11,921 nucleotides of DNA. Origin: Methylomarinum sp050304855 (GTDB lineage Bacteria; Pseudomonadota; Gammaproteobacteria; Methylococcales; Methylomonadaceae). Where the stretch lies: positions 1-11,921 of the forward strand of contig JBNLEI010000304.1 in assembly GCA_050304855.1 (NCBI GenBank), given 5' to 3'. Positions within the stretch are counted from its first letter, which is position 1; each line of letters begins with the position of its first letter. Of the stretch, positions 1 to 8,053 are shown one piece after another. The position numbers and the translations under genes are program-made. The notes under the pieces were generated by a model. The model saw only the letters and a list, made by a program, of their open reading frames with translations, was not told the DNA's origin and did no database searches.

Positions 1-390
1 GCGGACGATTATATGACCAAACCGTTTGAACTCAGAGAATTGGAAGCCCGGCTGCATGCATTGATCCGGCGGTGCTACGGCGGTTTCAGCCATACTATTG
101 AAGTCGGTCGCCTAAAATTGGATACCCAAACCGGTCAAATCATGGTCAACGATCAATTGCTCGCTGTGTCCGCCCGCGAATCCGCCGTTCTGGAAATTTT
201 ACTGATGCAAGCGGGCAAAGTAGTGTGTAAAGATCGCATTGCTCAACGCCTATCCTCTGATGGCGATGCACTGGCCGATAATGCGATCGAAGTCTATATT
301 CATCGGCTGCGCAAGCGTATCGAACCCTACGATGCCGTTATCCGAACCGTACGCGGTTTAGGCTATTTACTCGAAAATAATCAGCCATGA
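1..390 (+). CDS. OmpR/PhoB-family response regulator, 3' part only
   Basis: This is the C-terminal part of a two-component response regulator. It is a cytoplasmic DNA-binding protein that is phosphorylated by its partner kinase. The frame is open from the first base and gives 129 residues of a protein that is normally about 220-230 long. The first visible residues, ADDYMTKPFE, are the end of the receiver domain, with the conserved Lys-Pro pair at visible residues 7-8. The phosphoacceptor Asp lies outside the window. From about residue 32 comes the winged-helix effector domain, ending in the recognition-helix and wing pattern IHRLRKRI...IRTVRGLGYLL that is typical of OmpR/PhoB regulators. An internal ATG at position 13 lies inside the receiver domain and is not the real start. 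The stop overlaps the kinase start in ATGA, so the two genes are translationally coupled. The kinase type suggests a TctD/QseB-like regulator. Target genes cannot be told from the sequence. Confidence 0.93.
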   Translation, partial: ADDYMTKPFELRELEARLHALIRRCYGGFSHTIEVGRLKLDTQTGQIMVNDQLLAVSARESAVLEILLMQAGKVVCKDRIAQRLSSDGDALADNAIEVYIHRLRKRIEPYDAVIRTVRGLGYLLENNQP

Positions 391-1751
391 AAAAAACCGT
401 CAGCCTCAAAACTTCGATAATTCTTCGTCTGATGATCCCGGTCACCGTGTTTATCGTGATCGAAACAGTTTTATCCTATTTCGTGACTTTGCATTATGTC
501 AACGAAGCTTACGACCGCTGGTTATTGGATTCGGCGCGATCGCTAATCCAGGAAGTCAAAGTCGTCGACAACGAAGTTTACGCCAACCTGCCTGATACCG
601 CTCTGGAAATTTTTAAATGGGACGACGTCGACAAAACTTTTTTTAAAATTATCGCCGAAAATAAAGGTGTCATTGCCGGTGATATTTTTGTTCCCGAACC
701 AAAGCATTCTATCAACTGGGGACAACCTTTTTTCTTCAACGCCAAAATCCACAACGATAACATTCGAGTGGTTTCCATGCGTGTCCCTGCAGCTCTTCCG
801 GAAAAAGTCTATATCCATGTTGCTGAAACATTGAATAAGCGACGGGGAATGATGATCGACATCTTATTGGCGGATCTTGTGCCCCAATTATTACTGACGT
901 TGATGATCAGCCTATTTCTGTATAAGGGGGTCAACCGAGGACTGGCGCCTTTGCATAAACTGGCCGATGAAATCGCCCAACGTTCCCCGCGCGATTTAAG
1001 TCCGATTCCCGAAACTCATATCTTCAGTGAGGTAAGAACCTTAACAGATACGATCAATCACCTGTTAGACCTATTATCTACCGCGATTGGCGCGCAGCAA
1101 CGTTTTATCGCCAATGCCGCCCATCAACTACGTACACCGCTAGCGGGGTTGAAATTGCAGGCGGAACGCGCCCAACGCGAAAACGACATCCAAAGCATGC
1201 AACCGGCGCTCTCGCAAATCCAGAACAGTGCGGATCGGGTTTCCCATATGATTACTCAATTACTTGCTCTGGCCCGTTCGGGGCCGATAGAAGGCAGACA
1301 TCAGTTTGAGACGCTCGATTTACGTTCGTTAGTGCGAAATGTCTGTATCGAATGGGCGCCGAAAGCGCTGCAGAAGAAAATGGAATTAAGTGTTGAAGAT
1401 CCCGGCCAGCCTCTTACCATCAAAGGCGACAAAGTGCTGTTAGCCGAATTACTGGCAAATTTACTGGACAACGCCATTACCTACGGCCATCAATCCGGCA
1501 ATATTGTGGTCAAAATCGCGCGAAATCCCGTTCCGTGGCTCTGCGTTGAGGACGATGGAGATGGTATTCCGATTTCCGAACACGACAAAATTTTCGAGCG
1601 CTTTTACCGAATTCCGGGCAGTACCGGTAACGGCTGCGGCTTGGGATTGGCGATTGTTAAAGAAATTGCCGACCTGCATCAGGCTCAACTAAGTATAAAG
1701 AACTCCGCCCAAGGAGGCACCCGCATCGAACTAACTTTTAGTACTAATTGA
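387..1751 (+). CDS. TctE/QseC-like sensor histidine kinase
   Basis: This is an inner-membrane sensor kinase of 454 residues that should phosphorylate the regulator encoded just upstream. The order of parts is: a first transmembrane helix (about residues 11-33); a periplasmic region (about 35-155) resembling the two-component sensor N-terminal domain (2CSK_N) of TctE-type kinases; a second helix (about 157-179); a HAMP-like linker (about 180-235); and the dimerisation domain with the H box FIANAAHQLRTPLAGL, where the phospho-accepting histidine is His246. The catalytic domain shows an N box (LLANLLDNA, Asn358 and Asn362), a G1 box (DDGDGIP, 389-395), an F box (FERFYR) and a G2 box (GCGLGLA, 416-422). 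All key residues are intact, so it should be active. TctE-type kinases often sense carboxylates such as citrate, but the ligand here is not deducible and no transporter gene adjoins it in the window. The start codon is fixed by the 4-bp overlap with the regulator. Confidence 0.94.
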   Translation: MKKTVSLKTSIILRLMIPVTVFIVIETVLSYFVTLHYVNEAYDRWLLDSARSLIQEVKVVDNEVYANLPDTALEIFKWDDVDKTFFKIIAENKGVIAGDIFVPEPKHSINWGQPFFFNAKIHNDNIRVVSMRVPAALPEKVYIHVAETLNKRRGMMIDILLADLVPQLLLTLMISLFLYKGVNRGLAPLHKLADEIAQRSPRDLSPIPETHIFSEVRTLTDTINHLLDLLSTAIGAQQRFIANAAHQLRTPLAGLKLQAERAQRENDIQSMQPALSQIQNSADRVSHMITQLLALARSGPIEGRHQFETLDLRSLVRNVCIEWAPKALQKKMELSVEDPGQPLTIKGDKVLLAELLANLLDNAITYGHQSGNIVVKIARNPVPWLCVEDDGDGIPISEHDKIFERFYRIPGSTGNGCGLGLAIVKEIADLHQAQLSIKNSAQGGTRIELTFSTN

Positions 1752-1782
1752 GAAATTCATCATACCGTAAGCGCTCAAGCAC

Positions 1783-2388
1783 TTATCGAAAACGGTCTTC
1801 GACCACCACTTCGCCCATCGTCAATTGCCCTCCTCTAGCCCGAGCTTCCTCAATACCTTTACCGATTGCAACGAACATCGTAATAATATGATCATCAGGC
1901 AAATTAATTAATTGGCCTACTTGCTCGAAATCGAAACCATCCATCGGACAGGAATCATAGCCCATCGATTTAGCCGCCAACATCAACGTTTGCGCCGCCA
2001 TTCCGCAGGAACGCATCGCTTCATCCCTTTGTATCCGTTCTTTACCGCGGTAGTAATTGTCGATCGCCGGCAATAGAAAGTCCAACATTTCTTGGGGTGC
2101 ATGACGCCAATATCGCTGCGGCTGTTTGTCCCAGGCTTTAAGATCGGCGCACAAAACCACCAATAGCGAGGCATCAGTCACTTGTGCCTGATCCCAGGCC
2201 GCCGCCCGAATCCGTCGACGCAGCTGTGGATCTTTGACCACGACGAAGCGCCAGTGTTGTAAGTTAAAAGCTGTCGGGGACAACATCGCCAACGACAACA
2301 GTTCTTCGATCTCCTGCTCCGTCATCCGATGCTCGGGATCGTAGACTTTGACAGAGCGGCGTAATTGGATTGCCTGTTTGGTTTCCAT
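1783..2388 (-). CDS. Nitroreductase-family FMN oxidoreductase
   Basis: This is a cytoplasmic flavoprotein of 201 residues in the NfsB/NADH oxidase-like nitroreductase family. Members use NAD(P)H to reduce nitro compounds, quinones or other acceptors through bound FMN. The N-terminal RRSVKVYD (Arg10-Arg11-Ser12) is the usual FMN-phosphate contact. SPTAFNLQHWRF (37-48) is the second signature block. The middle block SCGMAAQTLMLAAKSMGYD and the C-terminal MFVAIGKG are also typical. Length is normal for the family. The gene starts 9 bp after the bisphosphatase stop, so it is probably cotranscribed with it. No strong Shine-Dalgarno sequence is visible (only GAGAAA upstream of the ATG), which fits coupled translation. 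It converges with the sensor kinase gene, leaving 31 bp and no clear terminator. The natural substrate is unknown, and the metabolic link to its neighbours is unclear. Confidence 0.88.
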   Translation of the reverse strand: METKQAIQLRRSVKVYDPEHRMTEQEIEELLSLAMLSPTAFNLQHWRFVVVKDPQLRRRIRAAAWDQAQVTDASLLVVLCADLKAWDKQPQRYWRHAPQEMLDFLLPAIDNYYRGKERIQRDEAMRSCGMAAQTLMLAAKSMGYDSCPMDGFDFEQVGQLINLPDDHIITMFVAIGKGIEEARARGGQLTMGEVVVEDRFR

Positions 2389-2397
2389 TTTTATTTC

Positions 2398-3408
2398 TCA
2401 GTTCTGCTGTTCCCGATGATAATCGACAAGTCGTTCCACTTCATTTTTTGATCCCAATATTAATGGAACGCGTTGATGAATTTCTTGCGGTTTAATATCC
2501 ATTATACGTTCCCGTCCTGTGGAGCAAGCTCCCCCCGCCTGCTCGACAATGAAAGCCATTGGATTGGCTTCGTACAGCAAACGCAAACGTCCGGGTTTAC
2601 TCGGGGCTTTATGATCGTAAGGATACATGAACACACCGCCACGCATCAGAATACGATAAACCTCGGCGACCAGCGAAGCGATCCAGCGCATATTGAAGTT
2701 TTTGCCGCGCGGCCCTTCCTTGCCTTGGACGCATTCATCGACATATCGTTTGACTGGCGGTTCCCAGAAACGCTGATTGGACATATTGATGGCGAATTCA
2801 CTCGCATCTTCCGGAATTCTCATATCGGGATGCGTCAGATAAAATTCTCCCACTTCCTGGTCGAGAGTAAAACCATTCACGCCATGGCCCGTGGTCAGCA
2901 CCATAATAGTTGAAGGACCGTACAACACGAAACCGGCACAAACCTGTTCGGAACCCTTACGCAAAAAATCAGGCATTTCGGGTTCGACGCCTTCCCGGCA
3001 GCGCAAAATCGAAAAAATGCTCCCGACCGTAAGATTCAAATCAATATTCGAGGAACCATCCAATGGATCGAACAAAGCCAGATACTTACCTTTCGGATAT
3101 TGCTTCGGAATCCTAATCAAGCTATCGACTTCCTCTGAAGCCATTCCGGCCAGATGTCCGTTCCAACTTAACGCATCCACCATGATATTGTTGGTGATAA
3201 CATCCAATTTTTTCTGGACCTCGCCCTGAACATTTTCAGAATCGGCATTGCCCAATAAACCGATCAAATCGCCCTGATTAACGAGGTGCGAAATTTTCTT
3301 GCAAGCCGTCGCGATATCGTTCAGCAATAGCGTAAAGGTTCCTGAAACACCGGGGAATACGCGCTGTTGCTCGATAATAAATTGAGTCAAAGTCACTTTT
3401 TTAGTCAT
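2398..3408 (-). CDS. fbp: Fructose-1,6-bisphosphatase, class I
   Basis: This enzyme hydrolyses fructose 1,6-bisphosphate to fructose 6-phosphate and phosphate in the cytoplasm. It is the irreversible step of gluconeogenesis and of the sugar rearrangement branch that feeds pentose phosphate regeneration. The metal-binding motif FDPLDGSSNID is at residues 113-123. The acidic pair of SEEVDS is at 91-96. The substrate-binding C-terminal block GRLRLLYEANPMAFIVEQAGG is at 273-293, with a metal-ligand Glu280. With the ATG at 3408 the protein has 336 residues, close to the roughly 332 usual for bacterial class I enzymes. A TTG 39 bases upstream would add 13 residues, but I prefer the ATG because a GGAG lies 12 nt before it and the family N-terminus (TLTQFIIEQQR) begins just after. 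The nitroreductase gene follows 9 bp downstream. The 206-bp space upstream suggests its own promoter, though none is convincing. Confidence 0.96.
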   Translation of the reverse strand: MTKKVTLTQFIIEQQRVFPGVSGTFTLLLNDIATACKKISHLVNQGDLIGLLGNADSENVQGEVQKKLDVITNNIMVDALSWNGHLAGMASEEVDSLIRIPKQYPKGKYLALFDPLDGSSNIDLNLTVGSIFSILRCREGVEPEMPDFLRKGSEQVCAGFVLYGPSTIMVLTTGHGVNGFTLDQEVGEFYLTHPDMRIPEDASEFAINMSNQRFWEPPVKRYVDECVQGKEGPRGKNFNMRWIASLVAEVYRILMRGGVFMYPYDHKAPSKPGRLRLLYEANPMAFIVEQAGGACSTGRERIMDIKPQEIHQRVPLILGSKNEVERLVDYHREQQN

Positions 3409-3614
3409 TTCGCTGTTTTTCTCCGTCTTACCAATATATCGTCGCAACCAGCTACGAGAGTCTTACGTCCATTGAGCCTTTAAGCAGACGTTACTACATA
3501 TCTATCACACCTTAGAAATTCCGGAATATAGAGTCCGATAGATAAAGTATTGCGACTGTGGCCCTGTATTGACCGCATCGAATCATCACATAAAAAATTA
3601 AAAAGACTTCTGCA
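3409..3614. other. Intergenic region upstream of fbp
   Basis: These 206 bp separate the aldehyde dehydrogenase stop from the fbp start. The region is AT-rich, with an A/T run near 3590-3604 just past the dehydrogenase stop. That run has no convincing stem before it, so I do not call a terminator. On the minus strand there are -10-like hexamers such as TATATT near 3523-3530, but no good -35 at the right distance. An fbp promoter probably lies here but cannot be placed. Confidence 0.4.
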
Positions 3615-5069
3615 TTAAGAAACCTGATTGTGATCAAGCACCATCAATTTGGGCTCCAACATATCCAGCATCGCATATTTAGGTCCTTCCCTGCCTAACC
3701 CAGAATCCTTCACACCACCGTACGGCATGTGGTCGGCTCGGAATGTCGGTACGTCATTGACGATCAACCCTCCGACATGAAGATGACTAAAAGCATACTG
3801 AATCTTGCGATAGTCGAAACTGAAAATACCGGCTTGCAATCCGAAATCAGACTCATTGACCTTAGCTACCACCGCCGTGAAATCATTGAAAGGTTCGATT
3901 ACAACCACCGGTGCAAAGGCCTCCATAGCGCATATTTTCAGCTCTCGACTGGTACCGGATATTACAGTCGGCTCATAAAGGTTTTTATCTCTGCCTCCTC
4001 CCGCAATAACCGTCGCTCCTGCCGCTACCGCTTCGTTTACCCAACTTTCTATCCTCTGGGCATTTTTTTCATCAATCATGACTGAAAAATCGGTTTCAGG
4101 GGATTCTGGGTCACCGATGACCAACGACTTCATTTTGTCGCGGAACAATTCGATGAACTGATCGAATACAGAATCCGCCACATAGATTCGTTGGGTATGA
4201 ATGCATGACTGGCCGGCATATGAAAACGCTCCTATCACGGCCTTAGACACGGCAACTTCCAAATCGGCATCCTGTTCGACAATCAGTGCGGCGTTTCCAC
4301 CTAGTTCCAACACGACTTTCTTTTTACCGGCCTGTTGTTTCATCTGCCACCCAACATCCGGCGAGCCGGTAAAACTGAGTAAACCAAACCGTTGATCAGT
4401 CACCAATTGATTACCGGTTTGACGATCCATCGGTAATACCGACAGAGCGCCCTTGGGCAGGTCGGTCTGATCGACTAGTTTCGCCAACAATAGGGCGCTG
4501 ATCGGCGTTTTAGAGGCCGGCTTCAGAACCATGGGGCAACCGGCGGCGATTGCCGGAGCGACTTTATGGGCAACCAAGTTAAGCGGAAAATTAAACGGCG
4601 CAATACCTGCAACCACACCGACGGGAAAATATTTTACGATAGCCTCCTTTCCCCGACCGGTAGGATGCCAATCGATACTGAGCACCTCGCCGGGCAAACG
4701 TTTAGCTTCTTCCGCAGCGATGAGAAAAGTTTGAACAGCCCGATCAACCTCGGCATAAGCTGTTTTCATAGGCTTTCCGGCTTCCCTTGCCATAATCACA
4801 GCAAATTGCTCTTTATGCGCTGCAATTGCCGACGAGATCTGCATTAAAATCCGATAACGCTGATAAACCGGCAAATCCTGCATTACCCTTTTAACCGAAC
4901 AGGCCGCCGAAACAGCCGCCTCATAATCGCTAGAGCTGGCACTGTAGGTTTTGTAGACGGGTTTGCCGCTGTAAGGACTCATAACTTCCAGCGGTTTAGG
5001 TGTCGATTTAAAATCTCCCGCCACATATATCGGATACTGTTCCGGATGAGGGTGTTCAAACGCTGACAT
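3615..5069 (-). CDS. NAD(P)-dependent aldehyde dehydrogenase, lactaldehyde/GAPN-like group
   Basis: This is a cytoplasmic enzyme of 484 residues that oxidises an aldehyde to the carboxylic acid with NAD(P)+. The ALDH machinery is complete: oxyanion Asn160 (APFNFPLN), cofactor Lys183 (VLKPAS), the FTGSPDVG nucleotide-fold motif at 233-240, general-base Glu255 (LELGGN), catalytic Cys289 (YAGQSCIHTQRI) and cofactor-ribose Glu383 (AMEAFAPVV). The phrases QSCIHTQRIYV and RADHMPYGGVKDSGLGREG point to the lactaldehyde, phosphonoacetaldehyde and non-phosphorylating GAPDH-like branch rather than to classical betaine aldehyde dehydrogenases. I cannot choose the substrate. Automated annotation might call it succinate-semialdehyde dehydrogenase. 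A good GGAGAG ribosome site precedes the ATG. It starts 15 bp after the stop of the acetolactate-synthase-like gene, so the two are an operon and may act in sequence. Confidence 0.92.
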   Translation of the reverse strand: MSAFEHPHPEQYPIYVAGDFKSTPKPLEVMSPYSGKPVYKTYSASSSDYEAAVSAACSVKRVMQDLPVYQRYRILMQISSAIAAHKEQFAVIMAREAGKPMKTAYAEVDRAVQTFLIAAEEAKRLPGEVLSIDWHPTGRGKEAIVKYFPVGVVAGIAPFNFPLNLVAHKVAPAIAAGCPMVLKPASKTPISALLLAKLVDQTDLPKGALSVLPMDRQTGNQLVTDQRFGLLSFTGSPDVGWQMKQQAGKKKVVLELGGNAALIVEQDADLEVAVSKAVIGAFSYAGQSCIHTQRIYVADSVFDQFIELFRDKMKSLVIGDPESPETDFSVMIDEKNAQRIESWVNEAVAAGATVIAGGGRDKNLYEPTVISGTSRELKICAMEAFAPVVVIEPFNDFTAVVAKVNESDFGLQAGIFSFDYRKIQYAFSHLHVGGLIVNDVPTFRADHMPYGGVKDSGLGREGPKYAMLDMLEPKLMVLDHNQVS

Positions 5070-5084
5070 TTTGTTTTCTCTCCG

Positions 5085-6725
5085 TTAAATAATGCAGGAT
5101 TTTTCGATCAATTCACGTGTCAGCACTTTGCTGTTCTCTGAATAATCGATCGGCACATCAATCACATGCACACCCGGAGAACTGATGCAATGTTTCAAAG
5201 TCGCTTCCAATTGTTCGGTTTTTTCGATCCGGTAGCCGTTCGCACCGTACGATTCGGCGTATTTCACAAAATCGGGGTTATTGAAATCGAGGCCGAAGTT
5301 GTCAAAATGCACGCTTTCCTGTTTCCATTTGATCATACCATAGCCGCTATCATTCAGAATCAAGACGGTTAAATCGAGTTTCAGCCTGACTGCCGTTTCC
5401 AGTTCTTGGCTATTCATCATAAACCCGCCATCGCCGCATACTGCAACGACCTTGCGATCGGGATAAACGATTTTCGCTGCAATCGCCGAAGGTAAACCGG
5501 CCCCCATCGTCGCCAGTGCATTATCCAACAAAATGGTATTAGCCGCCAATGCCCGATAATTGCGGGCAAACCACACTTTGTACATGCCGTTATCCAAAGC
5601 AACGATGTCCTCTGCAGCCAAAGTCTTCCTGACTTCGGCAACCAATCGTTGAGGGATTACCGGAAAATCTTCCGCATCGGAACGCTCTGCTATTTTTGAA
5701 TCGACCGTTTGTTTAACCTTTAGAAAATAACTAAAATCCCAATGCGAAGGTACTTCGATTCGCTCGCAAATCTGCCAAAGCGCATTGGCGATATCACCTA
5801 CTACATCCAGCTGCGGAAAATAAATCTCATCAACATCGGAAGGAACGAAATTAATGTGTATGACATCAATTCCTCCGGATTTCATAAAAAAAGGCGGCTT
5901 TTCGATGACATCATGACCGACATTAATAATCAAATCAGCCTTCTCGATAGCACAATGCAGATAATCATGGTCGGACAACGCTGCAGTGCCGATGAATAAA
6001 GGATGATCTTCAGGGACTACGCCTTTACCCATTTGAGTATTGAAAAAAGGAATGCCGGTTTTTTCGATAAAAGCCGACAACCTTTTTGAAATTAGCTTGC
6101 GATTGGCGCCTGCCCCGACCAATAACAGCGGCGACTTTGCCCGCTCTATTTTTTCAATCGCAAAATTCACCGCTTTCTCGTTGGCATCCGGTCGACGTAT
6201 TGGATGAACCGCTACCGGAACAGCATCGGTCATTTCCGCAGCTACATCTTCCGGTAATTCCAAATGGACGGCCCCAGGTCGTTCTTCCTGTGCTTTTTTG
6301 AACGCATCTCTTATCGACGAAGGGATACGATTTCCTCGTAAGAGCTGGCGGGTAAATTTGGTAATCGGTTTCATCATATCGACCGTATCGATAATCTGAA
6401 AATGTCCCTGTTTGCTGGAGTGAATCGGTTTCTGGCCGGTGATCATACACATCGGCATAGCGCCGAGTTGCGCATAAGCGGCCGAAGTAAAAAAATTGGT
6501 GGCGCCAGGACCCAGCGTGGACAAACAAACGCCCGGCTTACCGGTCAAGCGCCCAACAGTGGCGGCCATAAAACCAGCCGGCTGTTCGTGTCGGGTTAAA
6601 ATCAGTTTAATCGAGGATTGACGTAACGACTCCAAAATATCCAGGTTTTCTTCACCCGGAATACCGAAAATATATTCAACACCTTCGTTTTCCAGACACT
6701 TTATCAATAAATCGCTCGCTTTCAT
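5085..6725 (-). CDS. Acetolactate synthase-like ThDP-dependent enzyme, large (catalytic) subunit
   Basis: This thiamine-diphosphate enzyme has 546 residues. The best call is acetolactate synthase, which condenses two pyruvate molecules into 2-acetolactate with loss of CO2. The N-terminal pyrimidine-binding domain carries the cofactor-activating Glu47 in RHEQPAGFMA and the phrase STLGPGATN (69-77). A central domain follows (about 185-325). The C-terminal pyrophosphate-binding domain has the GDG motif (GDGGFMMNSQELETAV, from 431) with ND at 458-459 as the distal metal end. No regulatory small subunit gene lies beside it, unlike most biosynthetic ilvBH pairs. This fits a catabolic or stand-alone enzyme, or a different 2-oxoacid decarboxylase or ligase of the same superfamily. 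It heads a two-gene unit with the aldehyde dehydrogenase, directly downstream of the aldolase terminator. A GGA sits 8 nt before the ATG. The family call is secure but the exact reaction is not. Confidence 0.88.
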   Translation of the reverse strand: MKASDLLIKCLENEGVEYIFGIPGEENLDILESLRQSSIKLILTRHEQPAGFMAATVGRLTGKPGVCLSTLGPGATNFFTSAAYAQLGAMPMCMITGQKPIHSSKQGHFQIIDTVDMMKPITKFTRQLLRGNRIPSSIRDAFKKAQEERPGAVHLELPEDVAAEMTDAVPVAVHPIRRPDANEKAVNFAIEKIERAKSPLLLVGAGANRKLISKRLSAFIEKTGIPFFNTQMGKGVVPEDHPLFIGTAALSDHDYLHCAIEKADLIINVGHDVIEKPPFFMKSGGIDVIHINFVPSDVDEIYFPQLDVVGDIANALWQICERIEVPSHWDFSYFLKVKQTVDSKIAERSDAEDFPVIPQRLVAEVRKTLAAEDIVALDNGMYKVWFARNYRALAANTILLDNALATMGAGLPSAIAAKIVYPDRKVVAVCGDGGFMMNSQELETAVRLKLDLTVLILNDSGYGMIKWKQESVHFDNFGLDFNNPDFVKYAESYGANGYRIEKTEQLEATLKHCISSPGVHVIDVPIDYSENSKVLTRELIEKSCII

Positions 6726-6763
6726 CGGGCTTCCAGGTAAATCATAAAAACAGTTGGTTACTC

Positions 6764-6792
6764 TATATATTGCACACTACTCAATATGGCAT
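6764..6792 (-). promoter_or_regulatory. Possible promoter for the acetolactate synthase-like operon
   Basis: Read on the minus strand, ATGCCA (6787-6792) and TATATA (6764-6769) are separated by 17 bp. Each matches the sigma-70 consensus at four of six positions. The site lies between the aldolase terminator and the gene start at 6725, where a promoter is expected. The match is weak and the tract is AT-rich, so it could be chance. Confidence 0.3.
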
Positions 6793-6810
6793 TATCCAAC
6801 ACCAAAACAA

Positions 6811-6845
6811 AAAAGGCCGATTCGGCAACAGCGAATCGGCCTTTT
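6811..6845 (-). terminator. Rho-independent terminator after fba
   Basis: A perfect 14-bp inverted repeat (6811-6824 and 6832-6845) has a 7-nt loop. The GC-rich core is GGCCGATTCG paired with CGAATCGGCC. On the minus strand the stem runs into six T residues. It begins 20 bp after the aldolase stop, so it should end the aldolase transcript and insulate the acetolactate synthase-like operon. The A/T flanks make it partly symmetric, but no plus-strand gene ends here. Confidence 0.9.
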
Positions 6846-6865
6846 CCAATCGGGGCTAAACTCGA

Positions 6866-7945
6866 TTAAAGCAGATCAACCGCATTCAATTCTCTGAATG
6901 CCTGCTCCAAGCGAGTCACCATACCAACCTGCCCTGCTCGTTGCCAGACACGTGGATCATAGTATTTTTTGTTAGGTTTATCATCACCTTCAGGGTTTCC
7001 GATTTGTCCTTGCAGATACCCTTCATTTTTTTTGTAATAGTTCATAACACCTTCCCAGGAAGCCCACTGGGTATCGGTGTCGATGTTCATTTTGATAACG
7101 CCGTAACTGATCGATTCGCTGATTTCCTCAGGTGAAGACCCCGAACCGCCATGGAAAACAAAGTTCAGAGAATTTGTCGGCAAGCCGAATTTTTCAGAAA
7201 CATAAGCTTGCGAGTCTCTCAAGATAGTCGGTGTCAGTTTAACGTTTCCGGGCTTATAAACCCCGTGAACATTACCGAAAGAAGCTGCAATAGTAAAACG
7301 ATGACTGATTTTGCTCAGTTGTTCATAAGCATAAGCAACATCTTCAGGCTGCGTATACAGCATGGAGTGATCCATATCGGTATTGTCAACGCCGTCTTCC
7401 TCACCTCCGGTACAACCCAATTCGATTTCCAGAGTCATGTCCATTTTCGACATGCGTTCCAGGTACTTACCACAGATTTCGATGTTTTCTTCCAGACTCT
7501 CTTCAGACAAATCCAACATGTGGGAGCTGAATAATGGTTTTCCGGTTTCGGCAAAATGCTTTTCACCAGCGTCCAACAAACCGTCGATCCAAGGCAATAA
7601 TTTCTTAGCAGCATGGTCGGTATGCAGAATAACCGGTACGCCGTAATGCTCCGCCATCGTGTGAACATGTTTTGCGCCAGAAATAGCGCCCAAAATAGAA
7701 CTTCTTTGGCCTTCCACAGGCAATCCTTTACCGGCGACAAACGCCGCACCGCCATTGGAAAACTGAATGAAGACCGGAGATTTGACTTTTGCCGCCGCTT
7801 CCAACACCGAGTTAATCGTATCGGTGCTGATCACATTGACAGCCGGCAATGCGCATTTGTTTTGTTTACAGAATTCGAAAACTTTTTGAACATCTTCTCC
7901 GGTCACTACGCCGGGTTTGACGATATCTGAAATTTTATGTGCCAT
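6866..7945 (-). CDS. fba: Fructose-bisphosphate aldolase, class II (type A)
   Basis: This zinc-dependent aldolase reversibly joins dihydroxyacetone phosphate and glyceraldehyde 3-phosphate into fructose 1,6-bisphosphate. Its length of 359 residues equals that of Escherichia coli FbaA, and the sequence follows that protein closely. VILHTDHAAKKLLPW holds the catalytic Asp110 and zinc ligand His111. LEIELGCTGGEEDGVD, HGVYKPGN and FHGGSGS supply further zinc and substrate contacts. The C-terminal block with MNIDTDTQWA is the phosphate-binding part. An AGGA lies 9 nt before the ATG. A good promoter candidate (8024-8053) and a leader hairpin (7972-8004) lie between it and the transaldolase gene. 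A strong terminator follows it. In a RuMP-cycle organism it would split hexose bisphosphate for cleavage or, with fbp, rebuild hexose phosphate. The family is certain, and the physiological direction is inferred. Confidence 0.97.
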   Translation of the reverse strand: MAHKISDIVKPGVVTGEDVQKVFEFCKQNKCALPAVNVISTDTINSVLEAAAKVKSPVFIQFSNGGAAFVAGKGLPVEGQRSSILGAISGAKHVHTMAEHYGVPVILHTDHAAKKLLPWIDGLLDAGEKHFAETGKPLFSSHMLDLSEESLEENIEICGKYLERMSKMDMTLEIELGCTGGEEDGVDNTDMDHSMLYTQPEDVAYAYEQLSKISHRFTIAASFGNVHGVYKPGNVKLTPTILRDSQAYVSEKFGLPTNSLNFVFHGGSGSSPEEISESISYGVIKMNIDTDTQWASWEGVMNYYKKNEGYLQGQIGNPEGDDKPNKKYYDPRVWQRAGQVGMVTRLEQAFRELNAVDLL

Positions 7946-7971
7946 TTAATTAGGTCCTGATTTAAAAAGTA

Positions 7972-8004
7972 ACACCGCTCTTAAAATAAATCCAAGAGCG
8001 GTGT
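7972..8004 (-). terminator. Hairpin between tal and fba (terminator or fba leader element)
   Basis: A perfect 11-bp inverted repeat, ACACCGCTCTT (7972-7982) and AAGAGCGGTGT (7994-8004), has an 11-nt loop. On the minus strand the stem is followed by TACTTTTT, a broken U-tract, so it may be the terminator of transaldolase. However, the best fba promoter lies upstream of it, which would place the hairpin in the fba 5' leader, about 25 bases before the start codon. There it could pause or attenuate transcription or stabilise the message. On the plus strand no T-run follows. Confidence 0.55.
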
Positions 8005-8023
8005 GTAATAAACAATCATTGCT

Positions 8024-8053
8024 TTTATACTTTGGCTAGAACCTTGCTGTCTA
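8024..8053 (-). promoter_or_regulatory. Putative sigma-70 promoter of fba
   Basis: Read on the minus strand, TAGACA (8048-8053) and TATAAA (8024-8029) are separated by 18 bp. Each matches the sigma-70 consensus at five of six positions. Transcription would begin near 8017, giving a leader of about 70 nt that contains the hairpin at 7972-8004. This is the best promoter match I found in the window by eye. Confidence 0.5.

Noticed and set aside
1752..1782. Possible shared terminator between the sensor kinase and nitroreductase genes
   Set aside because: The short palindromic pieces around AAGCGCT do not form a stable stem and no T-run follows in either direction.
3409..3447. Upstream TTG start for fbp giving 13 extra residues
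   Set aside because: The ATG at 3408 has a GGAG before it and places the family N-terminus correctly. The extension has no family-like sequence.
7383..7646. Long plus-strand open frames opposite the fba, tal and ThDP-enzyme genes
   Set aside because: They are antisense shadows of strongly conserved genes, lack ribosome sites and resemble no protein family.
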